NCBI GenBank assembly: GCA_018821785.1
Contig: JAHJLI010000144.1
Coordinates: forward strand, 1 to 47,778
Direction of reading: 5' to 3'
From: Pseudomonadota bacterium
GTDB lineage: Bacteria > Desulfobacterota > Desulfobulbia > Desulfobulbales > Desulfocapsaceae
DNA length: 47,778 bases
The notes beneath the pieces are model-generated. The model was not told the origin of the DNA. It saw only the letters and a program-made list of their open reading frames with translations, and did not search any database. Shown in pieces: positions 1-8,226 of this stretch; the first letter of the stretch is position 1, and each line of letters begins with the position of its first letter. The translations under genes and the position numbers were made by a program.

Positions 1-245
1 GCGTCGGCATGACGCATGATCAACTTTTCTTGCTCCTGCCCTTGGGGGCAATTATAGCTTTTCGTGTCCATGTTGTTGGGCCTCAATTTGTCAGCGATTA
101 AGTTAGGTATCAATGGTCACTTTTGCTAAGTGCTTTTTGGGAAATCCATAATAATTGGTCATATTCTGCCCAGATGAGGGTCTGGTCTGTGTCAAGGTGG
201 TAGGAAAAAGATAATTTTACACAATATTTCAATTTAATTAAAATG
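1..245. other. Left edge, no supported gene
   Basis: No convincing gene is visible here. On the minus strand an ATG at 71 opens a frame that runs off the left edge without a stop (23 codons seen), with a GAGG about ten bases upstream. This could be the 5' end of a gene lying outside the window, but it is too short to judge. The stretch from about 180 to 245 is AT-rich. Confidence 0.3.
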
Positions 246-527
246 TTATGATCTTATGTCCGTTTTCCCTATATGATCCCATACCGGGATGGCCGATACA
301 TCGTCAAGAAGGTTACTACTCTGATGTTGTGCAGATTCAAGGCTTCCCAACTTGTTGGAAGATGCTTTGCAAACCCAGGCAACCAGGCCCTACCTCAAGA
401 GTGTCTTTCCAAAATCCATTTCAAGGAATTTCATGGTTTCACCAGTTCTGGGATCAGTTTGCCTGAAGCCCCTTCAATATTGATTTTCGCATCGTGTCCT
501 CTGGCCTTTATGTTCAGTGCATCCGAT
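246..527 (-). pseudogene. Decayed coding remnant, unknown family
   Basis: On the minus strand the frame from 473 down to a TAA at 246-248 is broken only by a TAG at 390-392. Its translation has a balanced, protein-like composition (for example GETMKFLEMDFGKTLLR just before the TAG). Just upstream, another minus frame (527 to about 440) is also protein-like (HDAKINIEG) and overlaps it near a GGGG run at 468-471, which suggests a frameshift there. I read this as one gene broken by a frameshift and a stop. I do not recognise the family. The plus-strand frames across the same bases look less protein-like. Confidence 0.3.
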
Positions 528-804
528 CAAATTGAAGCATAGTCTGAAAATCAGACAACTGACAGGTAATGTCTATCCGTTCTTTCTTCATGTTGCGAGA
601 ATATATCGGCTCATGGGATTTCCCTTTAAAAACGAAATTGATTGCATTCTTTGCCTGATTAACGACAGCTTAATACAGGTAATATATCTTGCAAGTATTG
701 TACTCCGGTGAACAGCTGTGATACAGTTTGGAAAGTTCATTTTTAATTTCCATGAGCAACTCTGGAGAAGGCCTATGCCAACCACAAAAAACAGTTTCTA
801 CTTT
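514..804 (-). pseudogene. Decayed coding remnant with one in-frame stop
   Basis: A minus-strand frame of 97 codons runs from 804 to a TGA at 514-516, broken only by a TAA at 670-672. The two halves read as natural protein (VETVFCGWHRPSPELLMEIKN before the break, QAKNAINFVFKGKSHEPIYS after it). A frame this long with a single stop is unlikely by chance in AT-rich DNA. I cannot name the family. With the remnant at 246-527 it suggests that this 800-bp stretch is the residue of one or two lost genes, perhaps from a mobile element, although no inverted repeats are visible. Confidence 0.33.
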
Positions 805-990
805 CTATTCGAGCGTGATCGGCGCAGCCTTGTTCATGGTAATTGGTATCGGCTATTTTGAATCTGAGAAATGTTTCTCTGAGGCAAAGGTAAAAACAAT
901 CTACCCCCGATAAAGGGGATAAACACCTTTACGAGATGCGTTTTCAAACACAAGAAACGTATATTTAAGAAACGAAACGGGTGCGAGGTA

Positions 991-1353
991 ATGATGGCAG
1001 AAAAAAGACGATTCAGCAGGATTATCTTCAATATCAGGGCAAGACTTGTTGTGGGTGAAACCGTCTATACGGTTGAGCGATTAGTTAATCTCAGCGTTGG
1101 CGGCTGTCAGCTGGAAATAGATGATGAGCTGCCGCCGGGGGAACCGTGTACATTTTCAATCCTTTTGCCTCGAATGGGGCCGGGAGTTGAGGTTATGGGT
1201 GAGGTCGTTCGTACCGGCAACGGTGTGGCAAGTCTTAAGTTCACCGGGATTGAGCCTGAAAACCTTTTTCACCTGCAGAATATCATCCGCTATAATGCCG
1301 AAGATCCCGAGCTGATCGAGGAAGAAATTAAGGAGCATCCGGGCCTTATATAA
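991..1353 (+). CDS. PilZ domain protein
   Basis: A 120-residue protein made almost entirely of one PilZ domain, the common cytosolic receptor for cyclic di-GMP. Both ligand-binding motifs are visible: RxxxR at residues 6-10 (RRFSR) and [DN]xSxxG at 33-38 (NLSVGG). Stand-alone PilZ proteins pass the c-di-GMP level on to motility, secretion or polysaccharide machinery; the partner here is not shown by the context. A GAGGT lies just before the start; ATG 991 and ATG 994 are both possible starts. The gene converges on the radical SAM gene with 21 bp between stops. The HD-GYP protein at 8.2 kb could help set the c-di-GMP level that this protein reads. Confidence 0.88.
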   Translation: MMAEKRRFSRIIFNIRARLVVGETVYTVERLVNLSVGGCQLEIDDELPPGEPCTFSILLPRMGPGVEVMGEVVRTGNGVASLKFTGIEPENLFHLQNIIRYNAEDPELIEEEIKEHPGLI

Positions 1354-1374
1354 TCGGTAACTGGGGCTCCACCC

Positions 1375-2904
1375 TTATTTCTGTCCTGCTTTCTGCCATG
1401 ACTCCTTATTGACAAAGTCATAATAGTGCCAGTAATGCACCAGTATCGATACGGCCCTGGAAATGAGGCGCGGATTGATGCGCCACGTTTCTTTAAGCAC
1501 ATTCCAGAACATACGCCTGACCGTAGCCGGGACTTTGAAGTTAAAATGATACAATACCCGTATAATAAGCGGGATCCGGTGCAATGTCTTCCTGCGAGTC
1601 GAGTAAAGTTCAGTGAAATACCGGACGCCCGCCAGCCAGCCGATAATTCGCCGCTCAAAATTCACCGGGTCGTAAATGCTCTTAAAAAGGTTTTTATGGC
1701 CGGTGTATAACTCTTCCATGGTCATATTATTCGGAATAATATTTGTGGTCAGGTGCCATAGTCCCCGAAAATCTTCTATCAGTCGATTTTCACTTTTCAT
1801 GCGCTCATAGAGGGGTGTGTTTTTCGGTGCGTTGAGTACGGTGATTGAGGCGATAGGGCTTGCCGTATCATCGAGAAATTTTTCAACATCGCCGAAAACC
1901 TCCGGAGTATCGTGATCAAATCCGACAATCATGCCGATAAAAGGCATAATCCCGTAACTCGATATCCGCGGTATTACCTCGTAGGGGTCGTATTGAAACA
2001 TCTGGCCCTTATTCACCTCATCAAGGCATTCCTTTTTGGTTGTCTCAAGGCCGATGAATATGACGCTGAAACGGGCATCGGCGAGGAGTTTTAAAATCTC
2101 TTCATCAGCGCCGATTTTGACCGTCGCCTGGGTGCTGAAAGAAAGGGGGCTCGAAAGGGTCCGGTTCCATGCGATTATCTCGGTGAGAAGATCGGTTGTG
2201 AATTTTTTGTTTACATAGAAATTGTCATCTGAAAAAAATACAGTTTCGGCTCCGGCGGCCTGAGCATTCTTGACCTCCCGCATGATATGCGGTATCGGTT
2301 TGCTCCTGTATTTGCGGCCGATGACCCGGACAACGTCACAGAAATCGCAGTTGTTCGGGCATCCCCTACTGGTCTGGACGGAAAAATGAAGATAGTTCCG
2401 GGCCTTGATATAAGACAGGTCAGGCGCAGGACTGTCTGCCATATCGATAAAGTCTTGTTGTTGATATATGGCCTTTGCCACGCCTTTGGTCCACTCATGA
2501 AGAAATATCGGCCAGGTATATTCCGCTTCCCCGATGAACAGATAATCGGCTATTGATTCAACAGCTTTTGGGTCAATAGTTGTGTAGATTCCTCCGGCCG
2601 CCACGGCAATGCCCCGCTCCCTGAAGCGTCGGCAGATCTCCTGCATTCGTTCGAACTGTAAGGTATAACCGGTAACGCATACGAGATCACACGCGATCTG
2701 CCAGTCGATCTGCTCAATGTTTTCATCACAATAAATATATTCAATGGCGAGGTCCGGCGGGGTGAGAGCGATCAAGGTGAGGAGAGCGGCATTGGGCATA
2801 AGAGTTTTATGTTTGCCTGCAATATCGATAGCCCCCTGCATAGCCCAAAAATTTTCCGGACATTTTGGATTGATGAGGTAGATGCGCTTTTCCCCTGTTT
2901 CCAT
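1375..2904 (-). CDS. B12-binding-type radical SAM protein
   Basis: A 509-residue protein of the class with an N-terminal cobalamin-binding-like fold (about 1-140) followed by a radical SAM core. The 4Fe-4S cluster motif CxxxCxxC is C182, C186 and C189 (RGCPNNCDFCD). Residues DENIEQIDW near 60 match the variant motif at the B12 face in this family. The C-terminal part (about 350-500) looks like DUF4070, as found in HpnP-type and related enzymes. The substrate is unknown: members methylate or rearrange lipids, tetrapyrroles and natural products, and no pathway gene lies nearby. I do not assign hopanoid methylation, because no hopanoid genes are in view. The length is normal and the gene looks intact. 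Confidence 0.85.
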   Translation of the reverse strand: METGEKRIYLINPKCPENFWAMQGAIDIAGKHKTLMPNAALLTLIALTPPDLAIEYIYCDENIEQIDWQIACDLVCVTGYTLQFERMQEICRRFRERGIAVAAGGIYTTIDPKAVESIADYLFIGEAEYTWPIFLHEWTKGVAKAIYQQQDFIDMADSPAPDLSYIKARNYLHFSVQTSRGCPNNCDFCDVVRVIGRKYRSKPIPHIMREVKNAQAAGAETVFFSDDNFYVNKKFTTDLLTEIIAWNRTLSSPLSFSTQATVKIGADEEILKLLADARFSVIFIGLETTKKECLDEVNKGQMFQYDPYEVIPRISSYGIMPFIGMIVGFDHDTPEVFGDVEKFLDDTASPIASITVLNAPKNTPLYERMKSENRLIEDFRGLWHLTTNIIPNNMTMEELYTGHKNLFKSIYDPVNFERRIIGWLAGVRYFTELYSTRRKTLHRIPLIIRVLYHFNFKVPATVRRMFWNVLKETWRINPRLISRAVSILVHYWHYYDFVNKESWQKAGQK

Positions 2905-2996
2905 TGGGTAATCCCCTGCAAGATAGTATTAAACACACCAAGGCGTGTGCATCGTTGAAAAGGTGTCACGTGGTGATAGGTAAATATGTTTCACAG

Positions 2997-3311
2997 CTAT
3001 CGATTGCCAGGCTTGCGTAACAGGTTCTGGAGGTCAGCGAAGGGGGAGTGCTTGGATATTTCCCCCTTCGTCGTATCTGAATTTTCTGTGGGCAACCATT
3101 CGGCGTCGAGAGAGCGGGAGTGCTCATTGTCGTGACAGTAAAGACACAATAGCTCCCAATTGCTCCCATCAGGCGGATTGTTTTTGTAATTATGGTCTTT
3201 ATGATGAACCGTCAATTCCCGCAGTTTTTTTCCGGTAAAATCACGGCCGCAACTTGCGCAAACCCATGGGAGGATTTTCAGCGCCTGTTCTCGGTACTCG
3301 ACTTTTTTCAT
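2997..3311 (-). CDS. yajD: HNH endonuclease-family protein, YajD-like
   Basis: A 104-residue protein very close in layout to E. coli YajD: a YREQALKILPWVC opening, a CxxC zinc pair (CASC), the HNH core LTVHHKDHNYKNNPPDGSNWE and a second pair (CLYC), ending in PFADLQNLL. HNH proteins of this kind are small metal-dependent nuclease folds; the biological role of YajD is unsettled. I chose the ATG at 3311 because GGAGAAGAAGAG stands directly before it and YajD proteins begin at about this point. An upstream start at 3353 would add 14 unsupported residues. It is a single gene between the radical SAM gene and the SPFH/NfeD pair, all on the minus strand. Confidence 0.85.
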   Translation of the reverse strand: MKKVEYREQALKILPWVCASCGRDFTGKKLRELTVHHKDHNYKNNPPDGSNWELLCLYCHDNEHSRSLDAEWLPTENSDTTKGEISKHSPFADLQNLLRKPGNR

Positions 3312-3480
3312 TCTCTTCTTCTCCGCCGTATCGTCATACAATAGTAAAAGCAAGGCTTATAAGTCATATCGAGAGTTGAATATTGTCAAAAAAAACCATA
3401 ACTTCCTCAGCGACCAGCCGATCTTTATATTTAGGAGCCGTTAGGAAATAACTAGGCATTTCTTCGGCCATGTTATTTTT

Positions 3481-4341
3481 TTACAACGGTTTAGTACCAC
3501 CGAGAAGTCCTCTGATGGCGGCAGGCAGATCCCCCGGCAGCAAGACAATTTTGGCGTTTGCTGATGAAGATACGCCCCTCAGGGCCTCAATATATTTTTC
3601 TCCAAGAAGGTAGACGATCGGCAGATCATTATCATGAATGGCACTGGTCACCTTCTCAATGGCTGTCTGACTGGCCTCTGCCAAAACAATTTTCGCAGCG
3701 GCGTCCCTTCTTGAGGCCTCAAGCCGCCCTTCCGCCTGAAGAATCGCGGCTGTTTTGTCACCCTCAGCCGTAGTAACGGTTGCCCGTCGTTTTCGTTCCG
3801 CCGCCGCTTGTTCCTCCATCGCGGTCTGCATGGTCTTCGACGGATTAATATCCTGGATTTCAACAGTCTTCATGGCAATACCCCAGTCGGCTATATCGTC
3901 TGAGATAGCCTCCTTGAGTCTGGCCCGGATCACATTTCTGTTGGAAAGGGCTTCATCCAGGTCCATCTCACCGATAATTGACCTGAGAGAGGTTTGAACC
4001 AGGGTCTTAATGGCTATTTCATAGTCGTCTACCCCGTAAACAGCCTTGTCCGGAAAGAGAATATTGATATAGGCAACAGCATTGGTGATGATAACGGCAT
4101 TGTCCTTGGTTATAACCTCCTGGCTGGGTATATCCAGGACAATATCCTTTGTTGTGACCTTATGGGCAACGGTGTCCATGTAAGGGATAAGGAGATTGAG
4201 GCCTGGCCCCAAAGTGGAGTGGTACTTACCTAGGCGCTGGACGACAAATTTATGGCCCTGCGGCACTATCCGCACTCCCAAGCTAATAGTAAAAGCTACC
4301 AGAACCAGAAAAATTATGGTTACAACAAGGCCTGCTTCCAT
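3481..4341 (-). CDS. SPFH/Band 7 (stomatin-like, QmcA-type) membrane protein
   Basis: A 286-residue SPFH protein. One membrane anchor (about 5-25) is followed by VPQGHKFVVQRLGKYHSTLGPGLN, typical of the stomatin/QmcA start of the SPFH domain. After it comes an Ala/Glu/Arg-rich coiled coil (about 165-225, EEQAAAERKRRA) and a short conserved tail. Such proteins oligomerise into membrane microdomain scaffolds and often control proteases such as FtsH. It lies 12 bp downstream of an NfeD-family gene on the same strand, the standard partner arrangement, so the two are likely co-transcribed and act together in membrane quality control. Confidence 0.92.
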   Translation of the reverse strand: MEAGLVVTIIFLVLVAFTISLGVRIVPQGHKFVVQRLGKYHSTLGPGLNLLIPYMDTVAHKVTTKDIVLDIPSQEVITKDNAVIITNAVAYINILFPDKAVYGVDDYEIAIKTLVQTSLRSIIGEMDLDEALSNRNVIRARLKEAISDDIADWGIAMKTVEIQDINPSKTMQTAMEEQAAAERKRRATVTTAEGDKTAAILQAEGRLEASRRDAAAKIVLAEASQTAIEKVTSAIHDNDLPIVYLLGEKYIEALRGVSSSANAKIVLLPGDLPAAIRGLLGGTKPL

Positions 4342-4353
4342 GTTCGTGTCTCC

Positions 4354-4809
4354 CTATTTTTTTTGAACAATAAGGGTGTTGCCGGACACATTGATGACCG
4401 TCACTCGGTCGCCCGGCATAACCGCCTCATGGCAAATAAATTGCCATTCTTCCGCACCCAGCAGTGGAGTAGTGAATTTGATAACGCCACGACTGTTCTC
4501 ATGGGGAATCCTTATCACTAATCCCGATTCTCCGAGGACTGCTTCAAGAGCAATACCCGCTTTAGTTTTATCGGTCATCTTCGGTTTAATGACAAAAAAC
4601 CAGATAACCGTAAAAAAGATAGATGCAATGGCCCAAAAAAAGATCTGCAGAGTTGCGGTGAGGTCGGGGATGAACCAGACAAGACCTGCGACGAGGATTG
4701 CCCCACAGCCAAACCAAATGACAGTGAAACTCGGCGTCGCCAGTTCGAACATTATGAGAACCATGCCAAAGGCCAGCCAGTACCAGGGTTGGATTGTAAA
4801 CATATACAC
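4354..4809 (-). CDS. NfeD family membrane protein (YbbK/NfeD1b type)
   Basis: A 151-residue protein with about three hydrophobic segments in the first 75 residues. A C-terminal OB-fold-like domain (about 85-150) follows, containing GESGLVIRI and the closing VTVINVSGNTLIVQKK, characteristic of NfeD proteins. It belongs to the short form without the ClpP-like protease domain. The short form is normally paired with a stomatin/SPFH protein, as here, where it lies directly upstream with a 12-bp gap. The OB fold is thought to bind the SPFH partner or to stabilise the complex. It is the first gene of the pair; no clear promoter was identified in front of it. Confidence 0.9.
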   Translation of the reverse strand: MYMFTIQPWYWLAFGMVLIMFELATPSFTVIWFGCGAILVAGLVWFIPDLTATLQIFFWAIASIFFTVIWFFVIKPKMTDKTKAGIALEAVLGESGLVIRIPHENSRGVIKFTTPLLGAEEWQFICHEAVMPGDRVTVINVSGNTLIVQKK

Positions 4810-5122
4810 CCTCTTTTTTTAATTAAGAGCCGAAACACCTGCTATTTATTAAACTGTCAAAAATGTATTAACATGAAATGGCAAGCAGTAACAAGTACCA
4901 TGACAAAGAATACAATTCCTGCCGATATTTGTCCCTTGCTGTCCCTGAAGGCCGATTGTTCTGAGCAATCTCGCCGGCAACAGCATCTCATAGAAAAAAA
5001 TAAGACCGCTGGAAATTTTAAGTTTTGCCTGGAAGTCCACGGCAAAAAAATTGCAAAATATGGTATGAAAGAGTAGCGTAGCAGCATTGGATCACATCGG
5101 CACCGGCCGAGGTGGCAAATTT
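4810..5122. other. Intergenic region without supported gene
   Basis: This is the divergent space between the NfeD/SPFH pair (minus) and the ketoacyl synthase (plus). Short frames exist on both strands, but none has a recognisable domain or a good ribosome site. The stretch probably holds the promoters of both units. Confidence 0.5.
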
Positions 5123-5152
5123 TTCAGAGTTCTCATATGTAGCTGCTATAAT
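5123..5152 (+). promoter_or_regulatory. Candidate sigma-70 promoter for the ketoacyl synthase gene
   Basis: A perfect -10 hexamer TATAAT is at 5147-5152. A TTCAGA at 5123-5128, 18 bp upstream, matches four of six bases of the -35 consensus. It is 40 bp from the chosen start codon at 5193. Confidence 0.35.
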
Positions 5153-5192
5153 ATCATTATTTCATACCTTCAGTATAACAGTCGGGAGAGTT

Positions 5193-6320
5193 ATGGCCAG
5201 AATTGTCATCAGTGGTACCGGGGTGTTCACGCCACCATTTTCCATTTCAAACGAAGAGCTTGTTCTCTCGTTTAATACCTTCGTCCAGAATTTCAACAAG
5301 GAACACCATGAGGAAATCGCCTCTGGGGCCTGTCAGGCGTTAGCCGAATCCAGTGCCGAATTCATTGAAAGGGCCTCTGGTATAAAGAGCAGGTTCGTTA
5401 TGGATCGCGAAGGGGTACTTGATCCAGAGGTCATGTGTCCGCAGTTGCCAAAACGAGATGTCGAAGAGAGATCGATCCAGTGTGAAATCAGTGTGGCAGC
5501 CGCCAAAGAAGCTCTGCAGAGAGCCGGAAAGAATGCTGAGGATATTGACGCCGTCATAGTGTCCTGCTCCAACATGGAGCGCCCTTATCCGGCAATAGCG
5601 GTCGAAGTCCAGGAGGCTTTAGGGATTTCCGGCTTTGCCTTTGACATGAATATCGCCTGTTCTTCCGCCACTTTTGGCATTCAAACAGCGGTTGATTCCA
5701 TTTTCAGAGGCAATGCCAGGGCGATTCTCATGGTGAATCCCGAGATCTGCTCCGCCCATTTGAATTTTCGTGATCGTGACAGTCACTTTATCTTTGGCGA
5801 TGTGTGTACGGCGATGATTATTGAGCAGGAGGAATATTGCAGTAAAAAAGATGTCTTTGAGATTGTCGGAACGAAACTGGCAACCAAATATTCCACAAAT
5901 ATTTATAATGGCTTTGGCTTTCTCAATCGAACCAGACCGGGTCAGGGTACTGAAAAGGAAAGGCTTTTCGTTCAGGAAGGCAGGAAGGTTTTTAAAGAGG
6001 TGATTCCCATTGCCACGGAAGTCATCCGAAATCATCTGACGGAGCATAACATTGCACCGGCCGACCTGAAGAGGGTCTGGCTTCATCAGGCAAATCTCAA
6101 TATGAACCAGCTTATCTGTAAAAAATTGCTCGGTACGGAGATTACAGAAGATGTTACCCCAACTATCCTGGATACCTATGCCAACACCGCCTCGGCCGGA
6201 TCAATTATCTGCTTTCATCAGCACCACGAGGACTTTAGGGAACATGACCTTGGAGTCATCTGTTCATTTGGAGCTGGATATTCCGTCGGTAACATCATAG
6301 TTCGCAGGATATGTCTTTGA
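5193..6320 (+). CDS. 3-oxoacyl-ACP synthase III family protein (KAS III-like)
   Basis: A 375-residue thiolase-fold enzyme with the KAS III catalytic triad in place: Cys156 (MNIACSSAT), His298 (WLHQANLNMN) and Asn331 (TYANTASAG). KAS III enzymes condense an acyl-CoA primer with malonyl-ACP to start fatty acid chains. The opening ISGTGVFTPPFSISNEELV and the length above the usual 320 residues resemble the group that includes Pseudomonas PA3286, which uses medium-chain acyl-CoA primers; that substrate is inferred, not shown. The ATG at 5193 is preceded by GGGAGAG; an in-frame ATG at 5112 would add 27 residues upstream of the fold. No other fatty acid gene adjoins, so it is probably an accessory enzyme rather than the housekeeping FabH. 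Confidence 0.88.
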   Translation: MARIVISGTGVFTPPFSISNEELVLSFNTFVQNFNKEHHEEIASGACQALAESSAEFIERASGIKSRFVMDREGVLDPEVMCPQLPKRDVEERSIQCEISVAAAKEALQRAGKNAEDIDAVIVSCSNMERPYPAIAVEVQEALGISGFAFDMNIACSSATFGIQTAVDSIFRGNARAILMVNPEICSAHLNFRDRDSHFIFGDVCTAMIIEQEEYCSKKDVFEIVGTKLATKYSTNIYNGFGFLNRTRPGQGTEKERLFVQEGRKVFKEVIPIATEVIRNHLTEHNIAPADLKRVWLHQANLNMNQLICKKLLGTEITEDVTPTILDTYANTASAGSIICFHQHHEDFREHDLGVICSFGAGYSVGNIIVRRICL

Positions 6321-6370
6321 TATCACATCAGAATATGAAAAAACAAAGAAAGTAGGGTAAGGGCTAAACG

Positions 6371-7009
6371 ATGAAATGGCCATTGATCGCCTATTTTTTA
6401 ATCGGCACAGTAGTCATCGTTATTGCCGGCGCCTTGGCGATACCTTTTGTCTATGAATCGCAAACCCTCTGGTACAAGTTAGGATCAGACAAAACGGTTC
6501 TGCGCGCGGGGCAACTCGTTGGCCTGCTTGCTTTGGCATCTCTCCTCATCCAGATTCTTCTAGGTGCACGAGGGTCCTTATTGCAGGAAACATTTGGAGT
6601 TGTGGCTCTCATGGCCTGGCACAAAGCAAACGGTATTCTCCTGTGCTGCCTGGCTGTATTGCACGTTGTCCTTGTGCTTGTACCAGAAGGGTTAGCCAAT
6701 CTTCCGCTGGGTACAAAGAATTGGCCGGAGATGGTTGGGGGCGTTCTGCTCCTGGTAATATTTTCTCAGGCGATTTCCTCGCTTTTCAGGCAACAGATTG
6801 GCTTCATCTATAAACAATGGCGGACCGTTCACAGGACGCTCGGATATGTGGCACTTTGCCTGGCTGCGGTACATGTTTTGTTCGTCGCTGATTCCTTCGC
6901 CCAAGGTGTTCCGAGGAGAGCGCTGTTGGCTATTCTGGTAACAGTGTTTGTTGTCGTACTTGCAGTTAAATTTGCTCCTTTTATGGGAAAACTTCGAGAC
7001 AAGAGATAG
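6371..7009 (+). CDS. Ferric reductase-like transmembrane cytochrome b
   Basis: A 212-residue integral membrane protein with about six hydrophobic segments. Two histidine pairs each separated by 13 residues stand on two helices: H84/H98 and H154/H168. This is the bis-heme pattern of the ferric reductase-like transmembrane domain (also seen in MsrQ and the NADPH oxidase core). No flavin or NAD domain follows, so electrons must come from a partner. The gene is 50 bp downstream of the ketoacyl synthase and about 130 bp upstream of a YceI protein. Pairing of b-type cytochromes with YceI-like lipid or quinone binders is common, so a joint role in envelope redox chemistry is likely but inferred. Confidence 0.82.
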   Translation: MKWPLIAYFLIGTVVIVIAGALAIPFVYESQTLWYKLGSDKTVLRAGQLVGLLALASLLIQILLGARGSLLQETFGVVALMAWHKANGILLCCLAVLHVVLVLVPEGLANLPLGTKNWPEMVGGVLLLVIFSQAISSLFRQQIGFIYKQWRTVHRTLGYVALCLAAVHVLFVADSFAQGVPRRALLAILVTVFVVVLAVKFAPFMGKLRDKR

Positions 7010-7138
7010 TTTGATACCAAACTTGCTTTTGGGCTATGGTTCATTATGTTAATAGAACCTTTACAGGTTTTTTACAACTACCTGGCAAGGCATTGAGGAT
7101 CTCAGCCCTGGTTGTTAATTCATCTCGAGGAGGCTATC

Positions 7139-7735
7139 ATGAAAAGACTGAGTGTTGTTTCCCTCGCTCTGCTTTATGTCATTGTCGGCGTTCAACCCGT
7201 GCTGGCTGCAGTTCGGAGCTGGGAAATGGATAAAGCACATAGCAATTTTTATTTTGAAGTGGAGCACATTTATTCGAAAATTCGCGGCCAGTTTAATGAG
7301 TACACCGGAGAGGTCAGATTTGATCCCAATAATCTGGCCGAAAGCAAGTTCTTATTCAAGATAGAAACAGCGTCAGTTGACACCAAAATCGCCAAGCGCG
7401 ACAAACATCTTCAGTCGGCGGACTTTTTCGATGCCGGCAAATATCCACAGATGACCTTCGAGTCGACGAAGATAACCGCCACCGGTAATGGCGTGTATGA
7501 GGTTCTCGGTAAATTCACTGTGAAAGGCGAAGAATATCAATTGCGCCTCCCTTTGAAATTTTCCGGGGTAAAGGATCATCCAGCGGTCAAGGGCAAGGAG
7601 GTCGTCGGCTTCAACGGTAAGGTGACCATTGACCGGCTGGCCTATAAAGTGGGCGGCGGGAAATTTTTTGATCTAGGAGTTGTCGGCAAGGACGTTGAGA
7701 TTTTTGTCAGCATCGAAGCCCTGGCGGAAAAGTGA
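7139..7735 (+). CDS. YceI family periplasmic protein
   Basis: A 198-residue exported protein with a signal peptide (about 1-23, ending VLA-AVRS). A YceI lipocalin-like beta barrel follows: WEMDKAHSNFYFEVEHIYSK, then KRDKHLQSADFFDAGKYP, and VGFNGKVTIDRLAYKVG near the end. YceI proteins bind isoprenoid quinone-like lipids in the periplasm. The ATG at 7139 follows a strong GAGGAGG; the in-frame ATG at 7112 lacks one. The gene lies behind the ferric-reductase-like cytochrome, consistent with a shared electron or quinone role. A strong terminator follows at 7908. Confidence 0.92.
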   Translation: MKRLSVVSLALLYVIVGVQPVLAAVRSWEMDKAHSNFYFEVEHIYSKIRGQFNEYTGEVRFDPNNLAESKFLFKIETASVDTKIAKRDKHLQSADFFDAGKYPQMTFESTKITATGNGVYEVLGKFTVKGEEYQLRLPLKFSGVKDHPAVKGKEVVGFNGKVTIDRLAYKVGGGKFFDLGVVGKDVEIFVSIEALAEK

Positions 7736-8226
7736 CAGTCGGTAATTCACCTCAATGTCGCAGCCACTCATGTTTGTAAAGAGAAACTTGCTGCCATGAA
7801 GTTCTCCTGTCAGTCATGTGGCAGGGTCGCTGCGGAAAGTAACGATTTGTGCAAACCGTTTGTTATTGCTTGACAGAGTTAAAAACTCGTTATTAAAACA
7901 CCAGTGGAAAGGGTCGATTCGCTTGGCGGATCGACCCTTTTTTTTGTTGAATCTTGGCTTGCGGCTAGTAAGCCATCCCCGGGTGGGTCTCGATATCATC
8001 TCTATGTCCTTGATTTATTTACCACACTGACCCTGTCTGCCGTCCTTGAGGTCGGGGTTGGTATCCCTGTCGGGTGAGAAATCACCTTTTACCAATATTT
8101 GCATGAGCCACGACTTGCCTTTCTGTGATTGTTTGTGATTGAATCTATACAGGTCATTTGTAAAGGGTACATCGACAGCAGGGAACCCATCAACCTCAAT
8201 TTGCTTGCTTCCAAGAGGAGAGGAAA
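7736..8226. other. Intergenic region with terminator, otherwise no supported gene
   Basis: Apart from the terminator at 7908-7945, this stretch holds a minus-strand frame of 80 codons (8257-8015) with a protein-like composition but no domain I recognise and no convincing ribosome site. It overlaps the start of the HD-GYP gene by 31 bases. I do not call it as a gene. No riboswitch fold was recognised. Confidence 0.45.
7908..7945 (+). terminator. Rho-independent terminator
   Basis: The stem AAAGGGTCGA (7908-7917) pairs perfectly with TCGACCCTTT (7931-7940) around a 13-base loop, followed by a run of T. It is likely to end the transcript carrying the cytochrome b and YceI genes. Confidence 0.8.

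Noticed and set aside
248..542. Two plus-strand frames of 72 and 89 codons
   Set aside because: They overlap each other and the minus-strand remnant, and their composition looks random.
1375..2904. Annotation of the radical SAM enzyme as hopanoid 2-methylase
   Set aside because: The domain order is similar, but no hopanoid synthesis gene is nearby and specificity cannot be read from the motifs.
7950..8226. A possible cyclic di-GMP riboswitch before the HD-GYP gene
   Set aside because: The sequence does not show the conserved GEMM core or tetraloop arrangement.
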